Shown here piece after piece: positions 25,493 to 33,938 of a stretch of 64,000 nucleotides of DNA. The notes beneath the pieces were generated by a model, which made no database searches, was not told the origin of the DNA, and worked only from the letters and a program-made list of their open reading frames with translations. The stretch's first letter is position 1; every line of letters starts with the position of its first letter. The position numbers and the translations under genes were made by a program. The DNA lies in contig JADMII010000011.1 in the NCBI GenBank assembly GCA_015478665.1, positions 25,166 to 89,165 on the forward strand. The letters run 5' to 3'. Source of the DNA: Dehalococcoidia bacterium. GTDB lineage: Bacteria > Chloroflexota > Dehalococcoidia > DSTF01 > JACRBR01.

Positions 25493-26293
25493 GTGAGGAA
25501 GCTTGGCTTCGTGCTGCTGGGCGGCTGCGCCATCGGACTCGCCCTGGGTGGGGTCAGCGTCAGTCAGTCGTCCGACCGCCTGAACACTGATACGATCGTC
25601 AGCATCGCGCTGCTCGCGCTGGTCTCGGCGCTGGTCTGCGTGGCCTACTTCGCGGCGCGCCAGGAGTTCAACAGGACGAAGGGCGCCGTCAACGAGCTCA
25701 ACGCCCAGCTCCTGCGCAAGGAGATCGAGCTCGACCATCTCGCCGCCGTCGATGAGCTCACCGGCCTCTACACGCGCCGCCAGTTCGACGACCAGGTGCG
25801 GCTCGAGTTCGAGCGCTCGCGACGCTACAAGCGGCCGCTCGCCCTGCTCCTGATCGAAGTCGACGACATGCAGGCGCTCGGCGAGCGCGTCGGCCGCCTC
25901 GGCCGCGGCTACCTGATGTCGCAGGTGAGCGAGATCCTGCGCAGCCGCCTGCGCGTCAACGACCTCGGCGGCCGCTACGCCCCGGAAACGATGGGACTGC
26001 TGCTGCCCGATTCGGCGGAGACGCAAGCCATCGCCGTCGCCGACAAGATTCGCGGGCAGGTGCAGGTCAACAGCTTCATGAGCGAGCCGTACGACAACCC
26101 GCTGCGCCTCACGCTCTCGATCGGCATCGCCCTCTTGCCGCACGACGAGATCACGTCCTACGGCGAACTGGAGAAGGCCGCCGAGCGGGCGCTTTCTTCG
26201 GCGAAGGCGGCGGGCTTCGATTCCCTCTGCGTGCACGGCTCGTCGCAGCCGGTCCGCACCGCCGGTGGGGGCGACATGTCGCTGGCCAGCTGA
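25493..26293 (+). CDS. Membrane protein with degenerate GGDEF domain
   Basis: Two N-terminal TM helices are followed by a coiled segment and a GGDEF-like domain of about 160 residues beginning VDELTGLYTRRQFDD. When aligned from RVND-L to LLLP, the GGDEF motif itself reads APETM, so diguanylate cyclase activity is unlikely. The upstream RxxD of an inhibitory site (RVND) is retained. Probably a c-di-GMP-binding or signalling membrane protein. The start is uncertain: GTG 25493 or TTG 25442, neither with a strong Shine-Dalgarno. Confidence 0.78.
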   Translation: MRKLGFVLLGGCAIGLALGGVSVSQSSDRLNTDTIVSIALLALVSALVCVAYFAARQEFNRTKGAVNELNAQLLRKEIELDHLAAVDELTGLYTRRQFDDQVRLEFERSRRYKRPLALLLIEVDDMQALGERVGRLGRGYLMSQVSEILRSRLRVNDLGGRYAPETMGLLLPDSAETQAIAVADKIRGQVQVNSFMSEPYDNPLRLTLSIGIALLPHDEITSYGELEKAAERALSSAKAAGFDSLCVHGSSQPVRTAGGGDMSLAS

Positions 26294-26325
26294 CCGGCCC
26301 GCTGTAGGTCGCGCATCACCTCACC

Positions 26326-26331
26326 TATACT
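26326..26331 (+). promoter_or_regulatory. -10 (TATACT) upstream of the ruvA leader ORF
   Basis: TATACT lies 8 nt before an ATG at 26340 with no Shine-Dalgarno. It is the probable promoter for ruvA transcription. Confidence 0.5.
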
Positions 26332-26339
26332 CGGGCCGT

Positions 26340-26459
26340 ATGATCGAGCAGCAGCCGGGCATCCGGCCGATGGTCGCCATCGCGGCACCGCGCGTCGTCG
26401 CGCCGTCTGGCGCCGGGTGGTGGTCTGGTGGCGGCCCGGGGGCGGCGCGATGCCGGTAG
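26340..26459 (+). CDS. Possible 39-residue leader ORF overlapping ruvA
   Basis: An ATG 8 nt downstream of a TATACT box opens a 39-codon frame whose stop (26457-26459) overlaps the ruvA start at 26450. The peptide is rich in Pro, Ala and Gly and resembles no known family. It could drive leaderless translation that couples to ruvA. It may equally be chance, with ruvA simply read from its own start. Confidence 0.3.
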   Translation: MIEQQPGIRPMVAIAAPRVVAPSGAGWWSGGGPGAARCR

Positions 26460-27034
26460 CGCGGCTGCGCGGCGTCGTCGAAGAGGCCGGTGACGACTGG
26501 GTGATCGTCGGTGTCGGCGGCCTGGGCATGCTCGTCTCCGTGCCGGCCCCCGCCGCCGAGGCGCTGACCGCCGGTGCCCGTGCCGAGCTGTTCACTCACC
26601 TGCATGTGCGTGAAGACGCGCTGACACTGTACGGCTTCACGAGCGTCGAGGAGCTGCGACTCTTCGAGCAGCTGATCGGTGTCAGCGGCATCGGTCCCCG
26701 CGCGGCGCTGGCGCTCCTGTCATCGCTCGACTACGCGCAGCTCACGCTGGCGATCGTCGGCGGCCAGGTCGACGCGCTGCGGCGGGTGCCGGGCATCGGC
26801 CAGAAGACGGCGGAGCGGCTCGTGCTCGAACTGCGCGACAAGGTGACGCCGCCGGCCGCAGCCGAGGCCGCGCGGCCGGCCGCTATGCCCGAGCGCGATG
26901 GCGAGCTGATCGCCGCGCTGCTCGGGCTTGGCTACTCGCAGCCGGAGGCGACGGCAGCGGCCGGGCGTGTCGATGGCGCCGGGCTGCCGCTCGAGGACCG
27001 CGTGCGCGCCGCCCTGCAGTACTTCGCCGGCTAG
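26450..27034 (+). CDS. ruvA: Holliday junction branch migration protein RuvA
   Basis: RuvA binds four-way junctions and loads the RuvB motor. The 194-residue sequence shows the OB domain (RLRGVVEEAGDDWVIVGVGGLG), HhH motifs (ISGIGPRAALALLS-like LIGVSGIGPRAALALLS and VPGIGQKTAERLVLELRDK) and domain III with LLGLGYSQPEA. ATG 26450 gives the standard MPVARLRG start. ruvC and ruvB are not adjacent. It is convergent with dnaJ. Confidence 0.95.
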   Translation: MPVARLRGVVEEAGDDWVIVGVGGLGMLVSVPAPAAEALTAGARAELFTHLHVREDALTLYGFTSVEELRLFEQLIGVSGIGPRAALALLSSLDYAQLTLAIVGGQVDALRRVPGIGQKTAERLVLELRDKVTPPAAAEAARPAAMPERDGELIAALLGLGYSQPEATAAAGRVDGAGLPLEDRVRAALQYFAG

Positions 27035-27107
27035 CCTGTGCCGCGCGGCATGGGGCCGGAGCGACAATCCGGGGCGTGTCGCCGCCCGGCGACGCCTGCG
27101 CGCCGCG

Positions 27108-28241
27108 CTACCCCAGCGCGTCCTTGATCTTGCCCATGATGCCGCGATCCTCCTGCGGCTTGACGTCGGACCCCAGCGACTCCGCCAGCCGGCGCAGCAA
27201 CTCCTTCTGCTCCTTCGACAGGTTCTTCGGCGTCACGACGTTGGCGCGCACGATCATGTCGCCGCGGCCGCCGCCGCGCAGGTGCGGTACGCCCTTCCCG
27301 CGCACGACGAACAGCTCGCCGGTCTGTGTGCCGGCGGGGATCCGCAGCTCGTACGGCTCGTTGTCCACCGTCGGCACCTCGACGGCGTCGCCGAGGCCCA
27401 CCTGCGCGAAGTTCAGGTCGAGGTCGAGCAGGATGTCATCCTCGTCGCGGCGGAAGAACTCGTGCGGCCTGACGTTGAGCGAGAGGTAGAGATGACCGCG
27501 CGGGCCGCCCTGGCTGCCGACCTCACCTTCGTTGGCGAGCCGGATCTGCGAGCCGCTGTCCACCCCCCCCGGGATCGCCACCGAGAGCTTCCGTGTCCGC
27601 TTCTCGCGTCCGCTCCCCCGGCAGTGCTTGCAGGGCGTATTGACGACCCGCCCTTCCCCGCGGCAGCGGTCGCACATGGTCACGTTGACGAACTGCCCGA
27701 AGATGCTCTGCTGCGTCCGCCGCAACTCGCCGCTGCCGTTGCACTGCGGGCATCGTTCGGGCTGCGTGCCAGGCTCGGCGCGCAGTCCGTTGCAGGCGCT
27801 GCAGACCTCGCTGCCGACGAGTTCGAACTCCTTCTCGGTGCCGAAGACGGCCTCCTCGAACGAGATCGTCATCGATAGCCGGACGTCGGCGCCGCGCACG
27901 GGGCCGCGCTGCGTGCGGCCGTTGGCGCCACCGAAGAAGGCATCGAAGATGTCGCCGAGTCCGCCGAAGCCGAAGCCCTCGAAGCCGCGCGCGAACGGAT
28001 TCTCGCCGCCCTGCGCCGCCGCGTGCCCGAAGCGGTCGTACATCGCCCGGCGCTCGGGGTCGGAGAGCACCTCGTAGGCCTCGTTGACCTCCTTGAAGCG
28101 CGCCTCGGCGCCGGCCTCCGCGTTGCGGTCCGGATGGTATCGCATCGCTAGGCGCCGGAACGCCTTCTTGAGCTCCTCCGGGGAGGCGTTGCGCGCCACC
28201 CCGAGGACGTCGTAGTAGTCCTGTTTTCTGTCTGTTGCCAT
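27108..28241 (-). CDS. dnaJ: Chaperone protein DnaJ
   Basis: This 377-residue type I J-protein has a J-domain with HPD (MRYHPDRNAEAG), a Gly/Phe-rich linker (FARGFEGFGFGGLGDIFDAFFGG) and four zinc repeats. The first repeat is irregular (CSACNGLR); the others are CPQCNGSG, CDRCRGEG and CKHCRGSG. It stimulates DnaK. Here dnaJ is separate from grpE and dnaK. A minus-strand TACAAT (28289-28294) about 48 nt upstream may be its -10. Confidence 0.96.
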   Translation of the reverse strand: MATDRKQDYYDVLGVARNASPEELKKAFRRLAMRYHPDRNAEAGAEARFKEVNEAYEVLSDPERRAMYDRFGHAAAQGGENPFARGFEGFGFGGLGDIFDAFFGGANGRTQRGPVRGADVRLSMTISFEEAVFGTEKEFELVGSEVCSACNGLRAEPGTQPERCPQCNGSGELRRTQQSIFGQFVNVTMCDRCRGEGRVVNTPCKHCRGSGREKRTRKLSVAIPGGVDSGSQIRLANEGEVGSQGGPRGHLYLSLNVRPHEFFRRDEDDILLDLDLNFAQVGLGDAVEVPTVDNEPYELRIPAGTQTGELFVVRGKGVPHLRGGGRGDMIVRANVVTPKNLSKEQKELLRRLAESLGSDVKPQEDRGIMGKIKDALG

Positions 28242-28365
28242 GTTCCCCGTGGTCGTCTGGAACGCCGCGCTTCTGCATCGGCATTCCCATTGTAACGGGC
28301 GGCTGGATCGCGAGGGTAGCCGCGCCGGGCCGTGGGCCCGGGGTATGCGCGTTACCGGCAGGATG

Positions 28366-28404
28366 GGCGGGCGCGGCGGGTAGGAGGTCCGCGCCGCGTC
28401 CGCC
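28366..28404. terminator. Strong hairpin between dnaJ and the SIMPL gene
   Basis: GGCGGGCGCGGCG (28366-28378) pairs with CGCCGCGTCCGCC (28392-28404), 13 bp with a single G-U, around a 13-nt loop. It follows the stop of the SIMPL gene on the minus strand and has no T-run. Confidence 0.6.
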
Positions 28405-28428
28405 CTGCGTCCTGCCTCCGCTGGAGCA

Positions 28429-29199
28429 TCACGTGATCGCCCAGGTGATGCTGACGTTTACCGTCACGTCGAGCTCGCCGGGCTGGATCGGCGTCGCCGC
28501 CGTGGTCGCGCCCGGTGCGGCGGCGAACGCGGCCTTGTCGTAGACGATCGGCTGCACGCCGCCACCCTCGCTGATGGCGATCGCACTGCCGAGCCCGACG
28601 CCGCTCGCCGAAGCCAGCGTCTGCGCCTTCGCCTTCGCATCGGCGACCGCCGCCTCCCGCGCCTGGCGCTGGAGGTCGCCGGGCTTGTCGATTGTGAACG
28701 TGATGCCCTGAATCTGCGTGTCGTCGCCGCCGGCGTTCACCGCGTCATCGACGACCTTGCTCGTGGTGTTGATGTCGCGCACCTTCACGGTCGCCGTGTT
28801 CGTGACGCGGAAGCCCGTCAGCGTCTGCTTGCCATCGCTGTAGTTGTACTCGGGCGAAATCGTCAGGTCCGACGTCTGGATGTCCCTGTCGGCGATCCCG
28901 TCCGCCTTCATCGCGTTGTCGATCGCCGTCAACGAGGCGGCCGCCTGGTCGCGCGCGGCGGCGACCGTGGCGCGCAGCACCGAGACGCCGAGCGCGAGCT
29001 GCGCGATGTCCGGCTTCCCCTGCACCTTGCCTTCGCCCGAAACGGTAATGCCGCGCGCCTGCTCCGGCTCGGTCTGCTGCGTCTGCGGCGCCGTCGACGC
29101 CGGGCTTGTCGAGAAGGCCCCGCGCGCGGCGGCGCCGAACACCACGACCGCGACGGCGCCGGCCGCCGCTCCCATGACCAGCCTGCGATGCGTGATCAT
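28429..29199 (-). CDS. Exported SIMPL (DUF541) domain protein
   Basis: The 256-residue protein has an N-terminal signal or anchor (VMGAAAGAVAVVVFGAAARGAF), then a SIMPL domain: ITVSGEGKVQGKPDIAQLALGV, IQTSDLTISPEYNY and FTIDKPGDLQRQAREAAVADAKAKA. SIMPL proteins are exported; the family is linked to outer-surface or periplasmic oxidative-stress functions, with no firm biochemistry. Ribosome-binding site AAGGAGGT is 6 nt upstream. It follows the anti-sigma gene by only 4 nt, so it is probably a target and member of the same regulon. Confidence 0.85.
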   Translation of the reverse strand: MITHRRLVMGAAAGAVAVVVFGAAARGAFSTSPASTAPQTQQTEPEQARGITVSGEGKVQGKPDIAQLALGVSVLRATVAAARDQAAASLTAIDNAMKADGIADRDIQTSDLTISPEYNYSDGKQTLTGFRVTNTATVKVRDINTTSKVVDDAVNAGGDDTQIQGITFTIDKPGDLQRQAREAAVADAKAKAQTLASASGVGLGSAIAISEGGGVQPIVYDKAAFAAAPGATTAATPIQPGELDVTVNVSITWAIT

Positions 29200-29203
29200 C
29201 TGC

Positions 29204-29977
29204 CTACCTCCTTCGCCGCCGCCATTGCCACACGCTTGCGCCGCCGGCGCCGATGGTGACCACGGCCGCCGCGGCTGCAGACCACTCCGCCCAGTCCCAG
29301 CCGGACGAAGGCGCGCCGGAGGCAGCCTGCCGGCGCCTGGACGCCGGCGTCGGCGCGGCCGCCGCGGTGGTGGTGGTCGGCGCGGCGGCGGCCGTTACGG
29401 GTGTGGACGCTGCAGCGGCCGAAGAGGTTCCCGTTTCCGGGCCCGCCGGTGCGTTGCCAGGTGCGGCGCCGGCGGGCGCCGGCGACGCCGCCCTGTCCGC
29501 CGGCGCGAAGGCCTGGGCTGCGGACGTCGCCGGCTGGGCGGCGGCCGCAGGGACGATCGACGTCGCCGGCGGCGTCGCGGCGGCAGCGAAGCGCGCGGTC
29601 GCCGCCTGGTCGCGCGCGCCGCCGTTCCCGCCGCCGAGTACGCTGACCGCGACGAGCGCGACGAAGGCAACCGCGGCGCCCGCGCTCAGCAGCGGCAGCA
29701 GTCGCGCCGAGAGCGCCGGCTGCCGCCGAGGCGCCGGCGCCTGGTCGGCGGCGCGCAGCCGGAACGAGCGCGGGGCCTCTTCCTGGGGAAGCGATGCGAG
29801 CACCGCACGCACGGACTGGAGGCCGGCGAGCTCGCGTGCGCAGGCGGCGCACGTCGCGACGTGCGCCGTGAGAGCGGCCGCCGCGTCGTCGGCGAGCGCG
29901 CCGTCGAGACAGGCGCTGAGCAAGCGCGTATCAGGCCGATGCTTCCGGCTGAGGATCGCGAACACCTGCTTCACCAC
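29204..29977 (-). CDS. Anti-sigma factor with zinc-binding (ZAS) domain
   Basis: The N-terminal HVATCAACARELAGL gives H-x3-C-x2-C, the zinc-coordinating ZAS motif that clamps ECF sigma factors. A TM helix follows near residues 90-115, then a roughly 110-residue Pro/Ala/Thr-rich extracytoplasmic stretch. A second hydrophobic segment precedes a terminal Arg run. Two membrane segments are unusual for this family. It lies 52 nt downstream of the ECF sigma gene and would bind it at the membrane. Confidence 0.8.
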   Translation of the reverse strand: MVKQVFAILSRKHRPDTRLLSACLDGALADDAAAALTAHVATCAACARELAGLQSVRAVLASLPQEEAPRSFRLRAADQAPAPRRQPALSARLLPLLSAGAAVAFVALVAVSVLGGGNGGARDQAATARFAAAATPPATSIVPAAAAQPATSAAQAFAPADRAASPAPAGAAPGNAPAGPETGTSSAAAASTPVTAAAAPTTTTAAAAPTPASRRRQAASGAPSSGWDWAEWSAAAAAVVTIGAGGASVWQWRRRRR

Positions 29978-30029
29978 GACCGTTGTCCTCCCGCCGCGTC
30001 CTCAGCCGGACGCATACGATCCTTGACGT

Positions 30030-30629
30030 TCATGCGTCGCCAGATGTTCCCGCCAGCGTGCGCCGCAGCTTCGCGCGCCCGCGCGCGATCCGCGACTTGA
30101 CGGTGCCGAGCGACGCCTTCGTCGCCTCGGCGATCTCCTCGTACGAGAGTCCCTGCACGTCACGCAGGACCACCGCCAGCCGCTGGTCTTCGGGCAGCCG
30201 CAAGAGCGCCGCGGCGATAACTCGCCGCTGCTCGGAGCGGACGACCGCCGAATCAGGCCCGGGCGCCGGGTCCGGGACATCGAGCGGCGCCTCGTCGATC
30301 GGCTGCGGCGCGTCGAGTGAGATCGCCGGGCGGCGGTGACGACGTCGCAGCTCGTCGGTGCAGGCGTTCGCGGCGATGCGCAAGAGCCAAGGGCGGAAGC
30401 GGTCGCCTGTGCAGCCGGCGATGTGGCGCCAGGCAGAGAGAAACGCCTCCTGCGTCGCGTCTTCCGCGAGCGAGGTGCTGCCGAGCATGCGGCGACAGAG
30501 GTTGTAGACAAGGCGCTGGTGCAGGTCGACGAGCGCGTTGAAGGCGTCGAGATCGCCGGCACGCGCGCGATGCAGCAGTTCGGGTTCGTCCGCTGCGGCT
30601 CGCGCTGAGGGACCGGCGAAGAGGTTCAT
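30030..30629 (-). CDS. ECF RNA polymerase sigma factor
   Basis: The 199-residue protein has sigma region 2 (AFNALVDLHQRLVYNLCRRMLG, then DATQEAFLSAWRHI) and region 4 (LPEDQRLAVVLRDVQGLSYEEIAEAT) with the HTH SLGTVKSRIARGRAKLR. It directs RNA polymerase to an envelope-stress-type regulon. The anti-sigma and SIMPL genes downstream suggest autoregulation. A TAGAAT box (30641-30646, minus strand) lies 11 nt before the ATG. No Shine-Dalgarno is visible. Confidence 0.9.
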   Translation of the reverse strand: MNLFAGPSARAAADEPELLHRARAGDLDAFNALVDLHQRLVYNLCRRMLGSTSLAEDATQEAFLSAWRHIAGCTGDRFRPWLLRIAANACTDELRRRHRRPAISLDAPQPIDEAPLDVPDPAPGPDSAVVRSEQRRVIAAALLRLPEDQRLAVVLRDVQGLSYEEIAEATKASLGTVKSRIARGRAKLRRTLAGTSGDA

Positions 30630-30686
30630 CGACGCCGGGCATTCTATCAGAGTGCCAATGCAACGGGCTGGCGCGTCCCTGCGTGC

Positions 30687-30692
30687 TACAAT
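30687..30692 (+). promoter_or_regulatory. Candidate -10 (TACAAT) for lepB
   Basis: TACAAT ends 9 nt before the lepB ATG; no normal Shine-Dalgarno spacing is possible. Predicted leaderless transcript. Confidence 0.5.
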
Positions 30693-30701
30693 AGGCGGCT
30701 T

Positions 30702-31685
30702 ATGTCAGACGATCCGCTGCGCCGGGAGCCGGAGCTTCCCGCTTCACCAGCCCCGGCGGCACCCGGCGCCCCGCCTGCCTCGCACGATGCACTCTTCCCC
30801 GGCGACCACGCCACCCGGGACGGTGGCGCTGCTTCCGACGGCGCCCGCCGCGACTGGTCGCCGGCGCCGCCGTCGCCGCACGTCGATCCGTACGCCGTCG
30901 CGTCGGCTGCCGCTCCGGACGCCTACGCCGACGTGCCGGCGGCGCTCGAGCTCTCGTACACGAACGCCGACATCGGCCTGAGCGAGCGCGCCTTCGAGCG
31001 CACCCTTCCGTACGAGGACCGTACGGTGCGCAAGCGACGCGTGGGCCGGGCGAAGGCGCGCCGCGTCGGACGCGAGCTGGTCGAGACGCTGCTGCTCGCG
31101 GTGCTGATCTTCTTCGCCGTCAAGGCGGTCGTGCAGAACTTCCGCGTCGAGGGCTCGAGCATGATGCCCTCGCTCACGAACAACCAGTATCTGCTGGTGA
31201 ACAAGGCGCTCTACTACCGCATCGATACGCACACGCTGAACAAGTTCCTGCCGTTCATCCCCGACAGCGATGGCGAGCGGCACCTCTTCCGCGCTCCGCG
31301 CCGCGGCGACGTGATCGTGTTCAAGTTCCCGCTCGACACGAGCCGCGACTTCATCAAGCGGGTGATCGGCGTGCCGGGCGACACCGTCGAGGTGCGCGAC
31401 GGCAAGGTGTTCATCAACGGCAGCCCGCTCGTGGAGCCGTACGAGCAGGCTGCGCCGAACTACACCTACGGCCCAAAGACGGTGCCGCCGGGCCAGTACT
31501 TCGTGCTCGGCGATAATCGCAACAACAGCTATGACTCGCACGCTTGGCGCCAGCAGTGCAGCGCGCAGCAGGAATGCGACTTCGTCCCCGAGGCCAATAT
31601 CATCGGCCAGGCATGGATCACGTACTGGCCGTGGGGCGACCTGGGCCTGGTCAACAACACGAGCCTGAAGCCGCGGGCGCCCTGA
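30702..31685 (+). CDS. lepB: Signal peptidase I
   Basis: LepB cuts signal peptides from exported proteins. The catalytic Ser lies in VEGSSMMPSL and the general-base Lys in RDFIKRVIGVPGD; the box-E motif is VLGDNRNNSYDSHAW. One TM helix (about residues 122-142) precedes the catalytic domain. The first 115 residues are Pro/Ala-rich, disordered and cytoplasmic, an unusual extension for this 327-residue enzyme. The 284 bases downstream hold nothing I can support. Confidence 0.94.
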   Translation: MSDDPLRREPELPASPAPAAPGAPPASHDALFPGDHATRDGGAASDGARRDWSPAPPSPHVDPYAVASAAAPDAYADVPAALELSYTNADIGLSERAFERTLPYEDRTVRKRRVGRAKARRVGRELVETLLLAVLIFFAVKAVVQNFRVEGSSMMPSLTNNQYLLVNKALYYRIDTHTLNKFLPFIPDSDGERHLFRAPRRGDVIVFKFPLDTSRDFIKRVIGVPGDTVEVRDGKVFINGSPLVEPYEQAAPNYTYGPKTVPPGQYFVLGDNRNNSYDSHAWRQQCSAQQECDFVPEANIIGQAWITYWPWGDLGLVNNTSLKPRAP

Positions 31686-31969
31686 GGCGCGTCGCTCACA
31701 CGCGCTTGCCCGGTTCGCCGCCGGCAACAGCCGTTGATGCCCGCACGGCAGAGGCCGCCGCGTCGTTCGTGACACGGCGTGACGGGCTTCGGGGTTGCGG
31801 GTACGCTACCGATGCGCCGGAGAACCGCAGGGCGGCCCTTCGGCGCCGAGGGGTGGGTTCATTGCTACAGAATCCACAATTGTTCCGAGCGATCTGGCCC
31901 GTTGGACGCGTCCGCGAATGAGCGGCCGCCGTTCGTTCCCCGGGGCGCGTACCGGCAACCGGCCTCCGC

Positions 31970-33034
31970 TCACTTGTTCGCGGCGAACGCGGCGTACAGC
32001 GGCTGGTCCAGCGTCAGTTCCCGCACGCCTCGCAGGCCCGCCTCCGTCGCCAGCCGGCGGATCTCGTCGGCGCTGAAGAAGCCGACGCCGCGTCCGCCCT
32101 TCGCCAGCGCCTGGGGGATCTCGTAGAACAGGTCGATGTGCGCCAGCACGGTGCCGTAGTCGCCGGTGGCGTCCTCGATGCGCTCGGCGCCCCGGATCTC
32201 GGTGATCAGCAGGACGCCATCTTCCTTCAGCGCGCGTCCGGCATTCGTCAGCACGGTCAGCGCGTCGTCCATCTCGTGCAGCGAGATCTGGGTGTAGATG
32301 AAGTCGAAGGCGTCCTCGCTCGTCAAGTCCTCCGCCCGCATCTCCTCCGCGTGCACGTGCTCGTCGAGGCCGGCGGCGGCGATCCGCTCACGGGCGAGGG
32401 CGACCGAAGTCGGGTCGGGGTCGAGGCCTGTGACGGTGCAGGCGGGGAACGCGCGTGCCAGCGCGACGAGGCCGGCGCCGGCGCCGCAGCCCAGCTCGAG
32501 GATCGTGCCGCCGTCGGCGAGCTGGCGGCCGAGCTCGGGCAACTCCGGCAGCAGCACGCTGGGCAGGAACAGCTCGTACGCCGCCTTGCTGAAGGCGTGG
32601 ATGGTCTCCACCATCTCGCGTCCGTAGTCGGCGAAGGGGATGCCCTCGCCGTCCTGCATGCAGGCCTCGACGTGGTCGGCGAGCCGCGATTCGACGGCGA
32701 AGTTCGTCACGAGGCCGGCCGCGTATTGGAAGTCGTCGGCGTCGAGGAGGAGCTCGTCCATGTGCGGCGCCATCCGCAGGCGGCCGTTCGATGCGTCGTA
32801 CGTCAGCAGCTCGCCGGCGGCAGCAAGCTTCGCCCACGCCTGCAGGTAGCGCGGGTCGACGTCGCACTGGGCTTGAAGCTCATCGACCGTCAGCCCGCCG
32901 GGCGCTGCGGCGAGCGCGCGCAGCATGCCGAGCTTGAGGCCGTAGTAGGCGGCGCGCATGGTCGCGGCGCCGGCGGCCCAGGCGAAGATCTTCAGCGCCT
33001 GGTCGTCCTTGGTCGCGTAAAATTGCTCGATCAT
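31970..33034 (-). CDS. SAM-dependent methyltransferase with N-terminal dimerisation helix-turn-helix
   Basis: The 354-residue protein begins with a helical, winged-helix-like domain (about 1-110) as in O-methyltransferases. It continues with motif I ILELGCGAGAGLVALARAF and VTGLDPDPTS. ATG 33034 has GGAGG 6 nt upstream. The target is unknown; the arrangement recalls small-molecule O-methyltransferases or arsenite/ubiquinone-type enzymes. It is downstream of another methyltransferase gene on the same strand (117 nt apart). Confidence 0.83.
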   Translation of the reverse strand: MIEQFYATKDDQALKIFAWAAGAATMRAAYYGLKLGMLRALAAAPGGLTVDELQAQCDVDPRYLQAWAKLAAAGELLTYDASNGRLRMAPHMDELLLDADDFQYAAGLVTNFAVESRLADHVEACMQDGEGIPFADYGREMVETIHAFSKAAYELFLPSVLLPELPELGRQLADGGTILELGCGAGAGLVALARAFPACTVTGLDPDPTSVALARERIAAAGLDEHVHAEEMRAEDLTSEDAFDFIYTQISLHEMDDALTVLTNAGRALKEDGVLLITEIRGAERIEDATGDYGTVLAHIDLFYEIPQALAKGGRGVGFFSADEIRRLATEAGLRGVRELTLDQPLYAAFAANK

Positions 33035-33151
33035 CCTCGCCCTCCACGGGTCGCCGGCAGTACGTCGCGGTCGTCGGTCGCGCGAGCCTTCGCGGCTCGT
33101 CGAGATCCGGCGGGGTGCGCGCGCGCGTCGTGCGTGCGGGGGCACCAACTA

Positions 33152-33820
33152 TTACACCGGATCGACGGGTTTTGCGACAGGATCGTCGTCCCGGCCGCGC
33201 CGGGCCCACACGGCGTACAGCGGATCATGCGGCGGGCCGCCGCCGATACTCCGGTCTTCGGCCGCGACCTCGCCGAAGCCGCCCGCCTCGCGGAAGTAGG
33301 CTCGGATCAGCACCGCTCGCTCGCGGTCATCGAGCGCGCGCCAGATGGAGACGGCCTTCGTCGGAAACATCCGATTCGAATACGTGATGATGAGCGGCGC
33401 ATCCGGCTTCAGCACGCGCCGCACTTCGCGGAAGGTGTCGACCGGTCGCGTCATGTACTGCACGGAGACGGTGACGACGGCGCCATCGAACGCGCGGTCG
33501 TCATACGGCAGGCGTGGGTCAGCGTTGAGGTCGTGCACGACGAAGTCCGTGAGCTGGTTGTTCTTGCGCATCTCGACTTCGTTGAGCCCGAGACCGGCCA
33601 GCCGGTGGAGGCACAGCTCCGGCGGCATGTGCGAGCGATAGCTGGACATCAGGTCGAGCACGTCGCCACCCTCGGGCAGCAGCTCGCGATAGAGGCGCCG
33701 GGCGGCCTCGATGGCGTCGTCGTCGATGTGCACGAGGAGGCGGGGCTGCTCGTAGAAGATCGGGTCGGCGCGTTCGTCGAGGCGCTCGAAGAAGCTGGGC
33801 TGGAAGGGCGATGCCGACAT
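33152..33820 (-). CDS. Class I SAM-dependent methyltransferase
   Basis: The 222-residue protein has a recognisable but diverged motif I (GGDVLDLMSSYRSHMP) and the post-motif region VRRVLKPDAPLIITYSNRMFP. This matches the Methyltransf_11-like family found near pterin and lipid genes. The substrate is unknown. A TAGACT box ends 6 nt before the ATG, so a leaderless transcript is predicted. It is divergent from the pterin dehydratase. Confidence 0.78.
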   Translation of the reverse strand: MSASPFQPSFFERLDERADPIFYEQPRLLVHIDDDAIEAARRLYRELLPEGGDVLDLMSSYRSHMPPELCLHRLAGLGLNEVEMRKNNQLTDFVVHDLNADPRLPYDDRAFDGAVVTVSVQYMTRPVDTFREVRRVLKPDAPLIITYSNRMFPTKAVSIWRALDDRERAVLIRAYFREAGGFGEVAAEDRSIGGGPPHDPLYAVWARRGRDDDPVAKPVDPV

Positions 33821-33826
33821 GGGAGC

Positions 33827-33832
33827 AGTCTA
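33827..33832 (-). promoter_or_regulatory. Candidate -10 (TAGACT) for leaderless methyltransferase mRNA
   Basis: On the minus strand TAGACT ends 6 nt before the ATG at 33820, with no Shine-Dalgarno. Confidence 0.5.
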
Positions 33833-33938
33833 CTCCGGCCGGCGACCCGCTCGTCGGAAGGCGGCTCGCGGGCGGCGCGCGGAGTGCCGTGCGGCGGGTA
33901 GACTGTCGGTAGCTGGACCAGCATCTGGAGGCAGAACA

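Noticed and set aside
31686..31969. Small gene in the 284-nt gap after lepB
   Set aside because: An AT-richer patch (ACAGAATCCACAATTG) occurs, but no start with ribosome-binding site, no -10/-35 pair and no conserved frame could be supported.
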